Shown here: positions 52,472 to 61,834 of the stretch, in pieces | Layout: every line of letters begins with the position of its first letter | How positions within the stretch are numbered: position 1 is the stretch's first letter | NCBI GenBank assembly: GCA_965237575.1 | Contig: CBDEGI010000003.1 | Span: forward strand, 310,001-374,000 | Direction of reading: 5' to 3' | DNA length: 64,000 nt | Origin: JAKZVK01 sp965237575 | Lineage (GTDB): Bacteria; Acidobacteriota; Terriglobia; Bryobacterales; UBA6623 | The notes under the pieces: model-generated | The model's input: only the letters and a program-made list of their open reading frames with translations | What the model was told of the DNA's origin: nothing | Databases searched by the model: none | Made by a program: the position numbers and the translations under genes

Positions 52472-54079
52472 ATGCCGATACTCTCTCTGTCGAGTGCCTG
52501 CTCGATGGCAACAATGACGTCAACAACCGCAGGCGAGAGAACCGGAGGAACCGCTGCCGTGCGGATACTGGCTGACTCGATCATCGTTGTAACCTCCCTC
52601 GCGATCGGCGTGCTGTTCGGCCTCTTCGGCCGGCTGGGCGTCGATGCCGTGGGAAGCTCGAGCGATATCCTCCTGGCTCACGTAGAGTTCTTTCTCCGTG
52701 TCGCGCCGTCCCTCGGGTTGGTGTCGATCGCCCTGCTATCTCTTGCGGGCGTTTACCACACCAAGCCGGTGCTGACCTGGCGGCAGAAGGCGTTCGCGCT
52801 GGCACAGTCGATCACCATCGCCTACGCCGTGCTGCTGGTGGCCGGCCCACTGCTCGCGCCCGACACGAGCCTGCTCTCGCCGCTGGGGATCATCGTGGCG
52901 GCTTACCTGGTCAACGTCGCCGGATGCATCGGTGCGCGCACGGCGAAGTTCTACGTCTGGCAGAACTTCCACGTCCAACCCAAGAACCCCCCGATCGAGA
53001 AACCCGTCGAGAAGGTTCTCGTCATCGGCGGCGCGGGTTACATCGGCAGCGTCCTGGTGCGAAAGCTGCTGGCAGCCGGTTATGAGGTGCGCGTCCTCGA
53101 CCTGCTGATCTTCGGTGACGAGCCGATTCGCGACCTCCTCCCGCATCCCTGCTTCGAGTTGATTCGCGGCGACTTCCGGCGCGTGGACGCGGTGATTCAC
53201 GCCGTGCGCGGCATGGACGCGGTGATTCATCTCGGTGCGATTGTCGGCGACCCGGCTTGCGCTCTCGATGAAGAGACGACGCTGCAAACCAATTACGCCG
53301 CAACCGCGCTCGTGGCCGACGTCTGCAAGGGGCAAGGGGTGTCGCGGTTCGTGTTTGCCTCGACGTGCAGCGTCTACGGGGCCAGCGATTCGATCGTCGA
53401 CGAAACCTCTGAGCTCGACCCCGTCTCACTCTATGCTGCGACTAAGATTGACTCCGAGCGAATCCTGCTGGCTTCGCGCAGCGACCGCTTTCATCCGACC
53501 ATCCTGCGGCTGGGCACGGCCTTCGGCTGGTCGTTCCGCCCGCGTTTCGACCTGGTCGTCAATCTTCTGACCGCCAAGGCATACTTCGAGAAAAAGGTGG
53601 TCATCTACAACGAAGAGCAGTGGCGTCCCTTTGTGCACGTCAACGACATTGCGCGCGCCTTTCACAAGATGCTCGACGCCCCCCTGGCCCAGGTCAGCGG
53701 CGAGATCTTCAACGTCGGCTCCGAGCACATGAACCACCGATTGGGCGACGTCGGCCGGGCGATTCACGCTATCGCCTCCGGGGTCAACGTCGTCAAGGAG
53801 GCCAACGCCGACCGCCGAAACTATCGCGTGTCGTTTGAGAAGATCCACGAGCGGCTGGCGTTCGAGTGCGAGACGCCCCTCGATGACGGCATCCGCGAGA
53901 TTCACCGCCATCTCGCGCTGGGCAGGATTCCCGACTACACCAGCGTCCTCTATCACAACCACAAGTCGGTCGAGCAGAACGGCAACGGCGTTGTCGAGCC
54001 GGCCGTCGCGCTCAAGCTGATCTCCGAGCGCTTTGCCGCGCGCAAGCACGAGCCTTCTAAGATGGGCGTCCCGGCCTAG
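52472..54079 (+). CDS. Membrane-anchored NAD-dependent sugar epimerase/dehydratase
   Basis: A 535-residue protein with four predicted N-terminal transmembrane helices (about 30-165), then an extended SDR domain. The Rossmann motif is VLVIGGAGYIGSVLV (about 187); the active site has STCSVYGASD and the YAATK Tyr/Lys pair. It should act on a nucleotide sugar at the inner membrane, in surface polysaccharide synthesis. The N-terminal helices resemble those preceding epimerases of the CapD/PglF type, but the catalytic part looks like a 4-epimerase or 4,6-dehydratase of the short type; the sugar is unknown. Several in-frame ATGs (52472, 52505, 52517) are possible starts and none has a strong ribosome site. 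No glycosyltransferases are adjacent. Confidence 0.87.
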   Translation: MPILSLSSACSMATMTSTTAGERTGGTAAVRILADSIIVVTSLAIGVLFGLFGRLGVDAVGSSSDILLAHVEFFLRVAPSLGLVSIALLSLAGVYHTKPVLTWRQKAFALAQSITIAYAVLLVAGPLLAPDTSLLSPLGIIVAAYLVNVAGCIGARTAKFYVWQNFHVQPKNPPIEKPVEKVLVIGGAGYIGSVLVRKLLAAGYEVRVLDLLIFGDEPIRDLLPHPCFELIRGDFRRVDAVIHAVRGMDAVIHLGAIVGDPACALDEETTLQTNYAATALVADVCKGQGVSRFVFASTCSVYGASDSIVDETSELDPVSLYAATKIDSERILLASRSDRFHPTILRLGTAFGWSFRPRFDLVVNLLTAKAYFEKKVVIYNEEQWRPFVHVNDIARAFHKMLDAPLAQVSGEIFNVGSEHMNHRLGDVGRAIHAIASGVNVVKEANADRRNYRVSFEKIHERLAFECETPLDDGIREIHRHLALGRIPDYTSVLYHNHKSVEQNGNGVVEPAVALKLISERFAARKHEPSKMGVPA

Positions 54080-54099
54080 CAGACTTGGCAAGGTCGCGG

Positions 54100-54148
54100 G
54101 CCGTGAATCGTGAACCGTGAACCGTGGCTGCGGACGGAAGTCCGGGGC
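54100..54148. repeat. Heptamer tandem repeat and hairpin upstream of the TIR-STAND gene
   Basis: CGTGAAT-CGTGAAC-CGTGAAC-CGTG, a 7-bp period, followed by a CGGACGGAAGTCCG hairpin. The rest of the 330-nt gap to 54409 holds no gene. Confidence 0.65.
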
Positions 54149-54409
54149 CAGGGGGGGCGGCAGGTTTGCCTGGCCGGCGAACGGTCTTCCTTGGGCGTGG
54201 ACTCGATGGGGCGAAGGAGACGTCGACCCGGAGGTCGACGCTGCAGGCCAGGAGGCCCGCGCCACCACGCAAACGCTGTTCCTTCTCGTCGTGCCCCGGT
54301 CGCAAGAGCGGGTCAGTCGCTCTGAGTGGTGGCCGGCGCGCGAGGTGGTGGGGACTTGCCAAACCAGCCCCTTGAGCCCCCATCCAAAACGTAGTAGCCT
54401 AACCACACG

Positions 54410-57238
54410 ATGCCGGAAGGCGGCCAAGACGAAAAACGGACGGTTTTCGTCAGCTACAGCCATAAAGACAAAAAATGGCTTGAATCGATCATCCCCCACT
54501 TCGAGGCTGCGGAACGCCACGGCAACTTCAAGACCTGGAGCGACACCGAAATCCGCGAAGGCGAACAGTGGTATCTCCGCATCCAGCAAATCCTCAAACA
54601 AACTCGCTTTGCCGTCTGCCTGGTAACAGCCGACTTCTTGGCTTCGACCTTCTGCATGGACGAGGAGATTCCCTACTTCCTGCAAGAAGCCCGCAAGGGC
54701 GAATGCGAAATCCTTCCGGTTTTGATCAAGGCCTGCCCTAGGGAGACACACCCGTGACTCAAGGCGTTGCAGATGTACACCGCCGGCGGAGAGCCCTTAG
54801 CCAACGTGCCGGACCACAAACAGACCGAGATCTTCGCGAAGCTTGCCACCCGCGTCTATCAAGCATCAGAGCCGGGCTACAAGGCCCCCGAACCCCCGCC
54901 ACCCGACTGGGACCCACCTGAGAAAGCCGACATCTCACACCTGCCCGAAACCGGATCGCTCCTCTTCGGCCGCCGCGACGAACAGAACCTCCTCGACAAC
55001 TCCTGGGACGACCCGCAAACCAACATCATCGTCTTCAAAGCCCATGGCGGCGTCGGCAAATCGACGCTTGTCCGCGTGTGGACCGAGCACATGCACCAGG
55101 ACAACTACCGCGGCGCCGAGGCCGTCTACGCCTGGTCGTTCTACAGTCAGGGGACGCGCGAGCGGGTCACGTCGGCCGACCAGTTCATCAACGCGGCCCT
55201 GCGGTTTTTCGGCGAAGCGAAACCCGAAGGAATCAAATCGCCCTGGGACAAGGGCGAGCGTCTGGCCGACCTGGTCGCCGCCCGACGCACGCTGCTGCTG
55301 CTCGACGGCATGGAGCCGCTGCAGTCGGGACACGACTTCGACCGCGGCGAGATCAAGGACCCCGCGCTCAAGACCCTGCTCGAAGGCCTGGCCGAGCGCA
55401 ACCCGGGCCTGTGCGTCATCTCGACGCGCGAAGAGGTCACCGACCTCAAGCAGCCGGAGTACAGGAAGGCCGTCAAGCATGAAGACTTGGAGCACGTCTC
55501 GACCGTGGCGGGACGGGCGCTGCTGCGCACGGCGGAGGTGACGGGGCCCGACGAGCGGCTGGAGGCGGCCGTCGACGATCTCGGGCGGCACGCCCTGGCA
55601 CTGAACCTGCTGGCGACCTACCTGAAAGAGTGGCACGGCGGTTCAATCGAGGGCGTGGCCGAGCTTCCCGAGCTGCCCGAGGTCAGCGAGCAGGAAGGCC
55701 GCCACGCCCAGCGGGTGATGGCGGCGATCGAGCAGCGCTTGGGTGATGGGCCCGAGGTCGAATGGCTGCGCGTGCTGGGGCTCTTTGATGCACCCGCGGA
55801 AGAGGGGCCGCTCGAGGCGGTGCTGGCCGAGCCGGCGATCAAGGGGCTGACAGATCGGCTGGCGGGGCTCTCAGAGCAGGGCCGCGACGAGGCGGTCGAG
55901 CGCCTGCGGGTGCTAAAACTGCTGGTGGGAGAGAGTCACCATGTGCCGCCACGGCTGAACTGCCACCCGCTGGTGAGGGAGCGTTTCGGCGGGTGGCTGA
56001 AGCGGGAGCATCCTCAAGCCTGGCGCGAGGGGCACAAGCGATTGTTCGAGTACTACCAGCAAGTGCCGGAGGAACATCAGCCGGAGACGCTCGATGACCT
56101 GGCACCGCTCTACGCGGCGGTGGGGCATGGCTGCGAGGCGGGGCTGTATGACGAAGCATATTGGCCGGTGTACCGTACGCGGATTGACCGCGAGTCCGAA
56201 GGCTACAGTACCGCGACGGTTGGGGCGTATGGGGCCAACCTGGCAGCGGTGTCGAGCTTTTTCGACCAGCCGTGGCGGAAGGTTGCGGCGGTTCTGAGCG
56301 ATAACGAAAAGGGGTACCTTCTGAACGAGGCTGGCTTGAGCCTGAGGGCGCTGGGCCGCCTGCGGGAGGCGGCCGAGCCCATGGAGGCAGGGGTTGGTGC
56401 GGCAATCGAAACAGCTAACTGGAGGAACGCTTCTACCGGAGCCGGGAATCTGAGCGAACTGCAACTCACCCGCGGCGACGTTGCGGCGGCGCTGGAGTTT
56501 GCTCAACGCGCTGTCGATCACGCCGAGCGGATTGAGGATGCGTTCAAGCGAGCGCAGGCGCGAGGCAAGCTGGCCGCCGCCCAGCATCAAGCCGGCCACA
56601 ACGAGGAAGCCGCCAAGTTGTTCGCCGAGGCCGAGCGCCTTCAACAGGAGCAACAACCCGAATACCCGCTCCTCTATTCGGTCGGAGGCTTTTGGTTTTG
56701 CGACCTGCTACTTGACCGGGGCGATCACGCCGAGGCACGACGGAGGGCCAAGCAGACGATCAAGATCGCCGAGCACCACAACTGGCTCCTCGACGTCGCC
56801 CTCGACCACCTAACCCTGGGCCGCGCCGACCTGGCCGCGGCCCTCGCCGCCGATGACCCTGACTTTAGCGAGGCGGAGGAGCACCTCGGTGCCGCCGTTG
56901 ACGGCCTCCGCGCCGCCGGCACGCAACACCACATCCCTCGCGGCCTGCTCGCCCGCGCCGAGCTTTCCCGCCACCAGCGCAACTTCCCCCGAGCCGAGCG
57001 CGACCTCCGTGAAGCCGAGAAGATCGCCCGGCGCGGCGAGATGCGCCTACACCAGACCGACTGCCATCTCGAATGGGCCCGGCTGCACCTGGCCCGCAAC
57101 GAGACCAACGCCGTCCGCGACCGCCTCGCCAAGGCCCGCACCCTCGTCAACGAAACCGGCTACCACCGCCGCGACCGTGACCTCGCCGAAATCGAGCAGC
57201 AGTTGCAGGCCGCCGCCTCAAAGAGCGCCGGCAACTAG
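54410..57238 (+). pseudogene. TIR-STAND-TPR defence-type gene with an opal codon at position 116
   Basis: A single frame of 943 codons broken by TGA at 54755-54757. Before it lies a complete TIR domain: TVFVSYSHKD (11-20), the FKTWSDTEI loop, AVCLVTADFLASTFCMDEEI with the candidate NADase Glu, and ILPVLIKACPRETHP. After it, LKALQMYTAGGEPLANVPDH continues exactly as TIR relatives do after HPW, so TGG became TGA. Then come a P-loop ATPase (KAHGGVGKSTLV, LLLLDGMEPL, VISTRE), winged-helix-like region and helical TPR-type repeats to residue 942. Such proteins deplete NAD after sensing phage. As read, only a 115-residue TIR piece and, by restart at 54767, an ATPase-TPR piece could be made; split function is possible but loss is simpler. 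Confidence 0.88.
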
Positions 57239-57298
57239 CAGCGCGCGACCCAAGTTCGCGAATCCCTGGATTGCCTTGGGTTCGGAAAAGCGGTGAGT

Positions 57299-57616
57299 CG
57301 CGATTCGTGATTCGTGATTCGTGAGTGGTGAGTCGCGGGACGTGGCTGAAGCCGGCCGAGGAAGGACGTTGAAAACGCCCTTCCAGCGTGGCAGGGAGCG
57401 CCGAACCGGCCGTAAACAGCCGGCCTACGACGCGCTTCGCGCGGAAACCGCCTGAAGGCTGGGTGGACACAGCGGTCCACCCCTACACCGGGTTGGTTGG
57501 GGGCTGCCGGGTGGACGCAGGGGTCCACCCCTACGCGGCGCTGCAGGAAGCACATGGAAACTTAGACACTACCGAGTTGCGGCAGGCCGGCCAAGCGGGC
57601 ACGGCATGCCGTGCCC
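57299..57616. repeat. Repeat-rich spacer after the TIR-STAND gene
   Basis: The 422-nt gap to the hydrolase gene holds heptamers CGTGATT x3 with variants at 57299-57336. Two GTGGAC...GTCCACCCCTAC palindromes follow (about 57461-57485 and 57510-57533). A perfect GGGCACGGCATGCCGTGCCC palindrome is at 57597-57616. No gene is seen. Confidence 0.8.
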
Positions 57617-57660
57617 CTACGTTTGTGAATAACAGTGCTCCCGATTTTTGCCACGGGCTG

Positions 57661-58809
57661 CTATCCCTTGAGCCAGCGGTCGAACCACTCGAAGGCTTCC
57701 TTCTGCATGTCGCGGTCGAACTTGTGCGGGCCAGGATAGAAGCTCGCGCGGTAGCGATCCGGCGCTTCGGCCTTGTGGTAAACCTCTTTGAGGATGGCGT
57801 CGGCCCGCTCCATCTCGGGCATCGTGAAGAGCTGATCTTGGCGGTTGTTGAGTACGAGCACAGGGTTCGGTACGGCGAGCCCCAGGATCTCCGGGTAGTC
57901 GAGGTAACGCGGCATGCCGGGGATGTAAATCATCCACGTGTGGGTGTAGCACTTGTTGAGAAGATAGTCGCGCCACGTGGTCATCATGCCCACGGCACAG
58001 GCACAACGAATCCGTTCATCCACGCCGGTCAAGTAACAGGTCCTCAGCCCACCACCGGACAGCCCACAGCAACCCACCCGCTCGTCATCCACTTCCGGCC
58101 GCGAGCAAAGGTAGGCGAGCGCGCGTTGGTCCTCGGCCGTGAAGACACCGGGCCAGGTCGTTCCGGCGCAGAACAGGCTTTTCGAGACCAGATGTTCGTG
58201 TCCGCCGGCAAAGCGGTTGTAACGCTCGATCTCTTCCTCCGATTCCGGGTTCACCTCTTCCAGATCATGCCCGCGCTTGATCACGGCCGGCAGATCGGCG
58301 GCTCGCACGCGGCGGGTGGCGAATGTGAAGGTGTCGTGAACAAGAACCGCGTATCCGCGCTTGGCGAGTTCGTTGGCCCAGGCCACGCCGCCGTAGTACT
58401 TGTCCTGGTGCGTGCGCATCAGGGGATGCACGTCGTTGCTGATGCGCGTGATCTTGCGGGTGCCAAAATACTTATTGCCGCCGTGATCGTGAAGCCCGAC
58501 GACGCCCGGCAAGGGTCCCGTGGCGCCGGCGGGCTTGAGGAAGATGGCTTCGGTCGGCGGCCCGTAGGGCAGTTGCCAGCTCAGGTGTTCGATCTCGAGA
58601 CCGTCGTATTCAAAGCGGTGTTGGAGTTGAGCGTTGGGCGTCCCGCCGGTGTCCGGCTGCATGAGGAAATCGCGGTAGCGCGTGCGAGCGCGGTCGCGCC
58701 AAGCGTTGATGTCTCTCCATTCGGCGCGGCGGAAAGACAGCTCGGCGGGCTCGTCGCCTACAAGCCCTGCAGCCCATTCGCCGTACCCGCCCAACATGTT
58801 CTGCGGCAT
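57661..58809 (-). CDS. Alpha/beta hydrolase (dienelactone hydrolase/acetylxylan-esterase-like)
   Basis: A 382-residue cytoplasmic protein. The nucleophile elbow is CCGLSGGGLRT, the candidate acid is in VLVLNNRQDQLFTM, and the catalytic histidine is in YPGPHKFDRDM near the C-terminus. An oxyanion region reads GVVGLHDHGGNKYF. The N-terminal 90 residues form a helical and beta extension (FRRAEWRDINAWRDRARTRY) seen in a family of uncharacterised hydrolases related to DLH and the DUF acetylxylan esterases. The substrate is unknown. GGAGAT lies before the ATG at 58809. The gene stands alone on the minus strand downstream of the VOC gene. Confidence 0.82.
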   Translation of the reverse strand: MPQNMLGGYGEWAAGLVGDEPAELSFRRAEWRDINAWRDRARTRYRDFLMQPDTGGTPNAQLQHRFEYDGLEIEHLSWQLPYGPPTEAIFLKPAGATGPLPGVVGLHDHGGNKYFGTRKITRISNDVHPLMRTHQDKYYGGVAWANELAKRGYAVLVHDTFTFATRRVRAADLPAVIKRGHDLEEVNPESEEEIERYNRFAGGHEHLVSKSLFCAGTTWPGVFTAEDQRALAYLCSRPEVDDERVGCCGLSGGGLRTCYLTGVDERIRCACAVGMMTTWRDYLLNKCYTHTWMIYIPGMPRYLDYPEILGLAVPNPVLVLNNRQDQLFTMPEMERADAILKEVYHKAEAPDRYRASFYPGPHKFDRDMQKEAFEWFDRWLKG

Positions 58810-58863
58810 ATCGATCTCCTGCCACGACAGGATACACGACTCGCCGGCCAGGCTCGGATGTTC

Positions 58864-58912
58864 GAACCCCGAAGGGGTGGTCCAAATAATAGCCCTGGGC
58901 GTGAGCCCAGGG
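58864..58912. repeat. Third copy of the CCCGAAGGG/AGCCC repeat
   Basis: GAACCCCGAAGGGGTGGTCC followed by AGCCCTGGGCGTGAGCCCAG. Same layout as 34271-34412. CACGGAACACGATTCACGAA, a heptamer-type array, follows at 58945. Confidence 0.7.
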
Positions 58913-58978
58913 TAAACGACTCCCGGGGTTTCCGGCTCGGGGCTTCACGGAACACGATTCACGAACAACCGCGTCACC

Positions 58979-59818
58979 CTACAACTTGTCCAGCCCTTCC
59001 GTCAGCTCGATATACGTGCCCCAAGGGTCGGTCAGGAAGGCGAGGTTCAACCCCAGGTCGGGATGCTCCTCGTACGGCCGGTCGAACGTCACCCCTTGCG
59101 CTTCGAGCTTCTTGCAAAACGCCTTGAGGCCCTTGACCTCGAAGCCGATGTGGTCGAGGACGCGGCCTTGGGTAGGCTCGGTTGGCTCGGGAGCGGGCGA
59201 GTAGGTGAGATTGATGCCCGGCAGGTCGGCGGCTTGGAACGGACCGCGTTGGCCCCCGATCGCGCCGAACGTTTTCACGTACCACGCCTTCATCTCGTCT
59301 ACCTGGTGCGAGAAGAAATGAATGTGATGGTTCGCCAGCGGGGTCTCGAGGGCCCGGTTTTCGAACATCTCGATCTTGAGGTCGTCGGGCGCCATGATGA
59401 ACGACAAGTAGACGCGCTGCGACGGGCTGAAGAAGAGGTCGCCCTTGGCGCGGTTGCGGCTGATCTCAGTGCGGGTGACGACCGGCACGCCGGCGGCGCG
59501 CAGTTTCGACATCATCGCCGGGACGTCGGGGAACTGAATGCCGATGTGGTTGACCGAGCTGCCCTTGCTGCCGGCCGTCGGCGCCCGCTCGCGAAGGAAG
59601 ATCAGCGCGTTGGGGAATTGGACGTATTCGAGCGGCCCCAGCTTACCCGGCGTCCCGCCAAGCAGGTCGACCCAGAAGCGCCGGTGCGCGTCGAGGTCGC
59701 TGACGTTGAGATGGTGATGGCCGATGGCGATGGGTGCGTCCTTGGCGGCAGTGAGCTGCGCGTCGGCGGCGGACGGCACGACCAGAAGGAGTACGGCGAA
59801 TAAGCAGATGAATCGCAT
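58979..59818 (-). CDS. Exported VOC-superfamily protein with two glyoxalase-like modules
   Basis: A 279-residue protein with a signal peptide (ICLFAVLLLVVPSAADAQ). The start ATG 59818 was preferred because GGAAGA lies 6-11 nt upstream; an ATG at 59830 adds four residues. Two VOC modules are visible: HHHLNVSDLDAHRRFWVDLL...VNHIGIQFPDV and HHIHFFSHQVDEMKAWYVKTF...LDHIGFEVKGL, with His and Glu residues (YIELTEG) placed for metal binding. VOC enzymes include glyoxalases, dioxygenases and resistance proteins; no specific reaction can be given. A periplasmic location is unusual for the family. The hydrolase gene follows 170 nt downstream on the same strand. Confidence 0.82.
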   Translation of the reverse strand: MRFICLFAVLLLVVPSAADAQLTAAKDAPIAIGHHHLNVSDLDAHRRFWVDLLGGTPGKLGPLEYVQFPNALIFLRERAPTAGSKGSSVNHIGIQFPDVPAMMSKLRAAGVPVVTRTEISRNRAKGDLFFSPSQRVYLSFIMAPDDLKIEMFENRALETPLANHHIHFFSHQVDEMKAWYVKTFGAIGGQRGPFQAADLPGINLTYSPAPEPTEPTQGRVLDHIGFEVKGLKAFCKKLEAQGVTFDRPYEEHPDLGLNLAFLTDPWGTYIELTEGLDKL

Positions 59819-59997
59819 AAGGTCTTCCATGCCCGCGAACGAGCTCCTCTTGGACGCGGACTCGACGGGGGCGACAGCGTTGATCTTACACCGGGTTGAT
59901 TTTACAACGGATCGACGACTACGCGCGGGAGGTGTTCGCGGCCTCGGGGCCAGGCGGAATCGGCTAGGGGCGACTAAGCTGGACCGGCTTGGCCCAT

Positions 59998-60026
59998 CTT
60001 GCTTCGGCTGCGGGGGTTTGCGATAC
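59998..60026 (+). promoter_or_regulatory. Promoter for infA
   Basis: TTGCTT (59998-60003) and GATACT (60021-60026) with a 17-nt spacer, about 95 nt before the infA ATG. Confidence 0.5.
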
Positions 60027-60119
60027 TTGAATCGCAGATGTGTGCCCGCGGTTCACCCGCTCGCGGCGTGATCGTTACAGCACGCGAAGCACGGTTTCCA
60101 ACAACCCTAAAGGAGGGCA

Positions 60120-60341
60120 ATGGCAAAAGAAGAAGGCATCGAAGTACAAGGAACGATAGTCGAGAAACACCCCGGCGGCATCTTTGACGTCAAGTTGGAC
60201 GACGAGCACCTCGTCTTGGCGCGCATCGCCGGCAAGCTCCGCAAGCACCGCATCCGCATTCTCACCGGCGACCGCGTAACGGTGGAACTGTCTCCCTACG
60301 ACCTCACACGCGGCCGCATCACTTACCGTTTCCGTTCCTAG
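60120..60341 (+). CDS. infA: Translation initiation factor IF-1
   Basis: A 73-residue OB-fold protein that binds the 30S A-site with IF-2 and IF-3. MAKEEGIEVQGTIVEKHPGG, the LARIAGKLRKHRIRI segment (normally around SGKMR) and the C-terminal LSPYDLTRGRITYRF are diagnostic. AAAGGAGG lies 5-6 nt before the ATG. infA is often next to ribosomal protein genes; here it stands alone before a DUF427 gene. It could be a second, diverged copy, because KLRKHRI and the loss of the usual N.KV pattern are somewhat atypical; whether another infA exists elsewhere is not visible. Confidence 0.93.
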   Translation: MAKEEGIEVQGTIVEKHPGGIFDVKLDDEHLVLARIAGKLRKHRIRILTGDRVTVELSPYDLTRGRITYRFRS

Positions 60342-60446
60342 CTCTTGGTTGGCGACGTGCTGCCGAACGAGGGCGGTGGTGCATCCGGGCGCACGTCCGA
60401 GGCGATCGCGCGCCGTCCCGGTCCGTGTTTCCCATAGAATAGGGGG

Positions 60447-60731
60447 ATGCCGAAAGCAAGCTGGGAAGGCGTCGTTCTCGCCGAGAGCGAGCATACCGAG
60501 GTCGTCGAGGAGAATCACTATTTCCCGCCCGACTCGATCAAGCAGGAGTACTTCAAGCCGATCGATCAAACGTCCGCCTGCCCATGGAAGGGCACGGCCC
60601 AATACTACGACATCGAGGTGAGCGGCCAAACCAATCCCGGGGCGGCTTGGTACTATCCCGAGCCCAAAGAGGCCGCCGCCCAGATCAAGGACCACGTGGC
60701 GTTTTGGCGCGGCGTGCAGGTTGAGGCGTAG
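60447..60731 (+). CDS. DUF427 domain protein
   Basis: A 94-residue protein of unknown function with the DUF427 signature: GVVLAESEHTEVVEENHYFP, YFKPIDQTSACPWKGTAQYY and AAWYYPEPKEAA, then DHVAFW near the end. Small beta-rich fold, cytoplasmic, no membrane segment. No good ribosome site is seen (GGGGG about 4 nt upstream). It is convergent with the agmatine deiminase gene, with 19 nt between the ends. Confidence 0.9.
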   Translation: MPKASWEGVVLAESEHTEVVEENHYFPPDSIKQEYFKPIDQTSACPWKGTAQYYDIEVSGQTNPGAAWYYPEPKEAAAQIKDHVAFWRGVQVEA

Positions 60732-60750
60732 ATTCAGCCCTGAGTTTGGT

Positions 60751-61824
60751 TCAGCCTGCCGGCTGCTGCTGTGTGCTGCAGTGCAGGGTGCCGAAGCCCC
60801 AAGCGAGATCGACGCTGTGGATGCCGATCACCTCGCGCTTGGGGAATAGCTTGGCTAGGATCCAGAGGGCGATGCGGTCAGCCGGGTCGTTGAAGGTCGG
60901 GACGAGCACTGCGCCGTTCGCGATGTAGAAGTTCGCGTAGCTGGCCGGCAGCCGGTGTCGTTGGAAGTGGAGCGGCCGCGGCATTGGCAGCTCGACGATG
61001 TCGAGGGGGCGTCCCTTTTCGTCGCGCATGGAGCGCAGGCGGCGCAGGTTGGCGCGCAGGGGGGCATGGTTCGGGTCGTGGCGGTCGGGCTCGACCACCG
61101 TGACGACCGTGCGGGCGGCGACGAAGCGGGCAAGGTCGTCGACGTGGCCGTGCGTGTCGTCGCCGGCGATGCCCTTCCCCAGCCAGAGCACGTTGCGGAT
61201 ACCAAGATAGTCGCGGAACAGCGCTTCGTAGCCGTCGCGATCGAGGCAGGGGTTGCGTTGCTGGGTCGTGCTCAACAGGCACTCCTCGGTCGTGAGGAGG
61301 CTGCCGCGTCCGTTGACGTCGATGGCTCCGCCCTCGAGGACGACCCGGCGGCCCCCGAAGCGGCGGTCCTCGGAGCGCGGATGCCAGGTGCGCGCCTGTT
61401 GGCTGCGGGCGATGCGGTGGGCTAGGGCCGCGTCCTTGTGCCAGTTGCGATAGCGGGCCCAGGCGTTGAAGCTCCAGCAAACGGCTGCCAACTCGGAGCG
61501 GCGACGGACGAAGAGCGGGCCGGAGTCGCGCACCCAGGAGCGGTCGGTCGGATAGCGATGAAAAGTGACGGCGGAAAGGTCGATGCCGGCGTGGTCCAAC
61601 ATGCGCCGGGCGACGGCTTCGGTACGTCGATCGTTGACGACGAGGTGGATCGGCTCGCGGTGGTATAGGTGGCGGATGATGTCGACGTACACCCAGCGTA
61701 CGGCTTGGATCTTACCGGGCCAGTCGGCGGGCGTCTGCGGCCAGACCAGCCAAGTGGCTTCGTGCCGCTCCCACTCGGCCGGCATGCGGAAGCCGAGGGC
61801 GCTCGGGGTGTCGTCGTTGGCCAT
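60751..61824 (-). CDS. aguA: Agmatine deiminase
   Basis: Hydrolyses agmatine to N-carbamoylputrescine and ammonia. The 357-residue protein from ATG 61824 starts at MANDDTPSALGFRMPAEW, a typical beginning (FRMPAEWERHEATWLVWP). Guanidino-enzyme active-site elements are present: DSGPLFV, VLEGGAIDVNG, GDDTHGHVDDLARF with Asp and His, and the catalytic cysteine in LHCSTQQQPAG at the extreme C-terminus. It lies 10 nt after aguB on the same strand and completes a two-step putrescine route. A long upstream in-frame extension exists only because the repeat array at the aguB end is open in this frame. Confidence 0.95.
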   Translation of the reverse strand: MANDDTPSALGFRMPAEWERHEATWLVWPQTPADWPGKIQAVRWVYVDIIRHLYHREPIHLVVNDRRTEAVARRMLDHAGIDLSAVTFHRYPTDRSWVRDSGPLFVRRRSELAAVCWSFNAWARYRNWHKDAALAHRIARSQQARTWHPRSEDRRFGGRRVVLEGGAIDVNGRGSLLTTEECLLSTTQQRNPCLDRDGYEALFRDYLGIRNVLWLGKGIAGDDTHGHVDDLARFVAARTVVTVVEPDRHDPNHAPLRANLRRLRSMRDEKGRPLDIVELPMPRPLHFQRHRLPASYANFYIANGAVLVPTFNDPADRIALWILAKLFPKREVIGIHSVDLAWGFGTLHCSTQQQPAG

Positions 61825-61834
61825 GGAGCGGGTG

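Noticed and set aside
54755..54757. Selenocysteine at the TGA of the TIR-STAND gene
   Set aside because: The position corresponds to Trp in relatives, and no SECIS-like hairpin was seen directly after it.
57661..59818. Hydrolase plus VOC gene as a xenobiotic degradation operon
   Set aside because: There is a 170-nt gap filled by a repeat, the VOC protein is exported and the hydrolase is not, and no further pathway genes are present.
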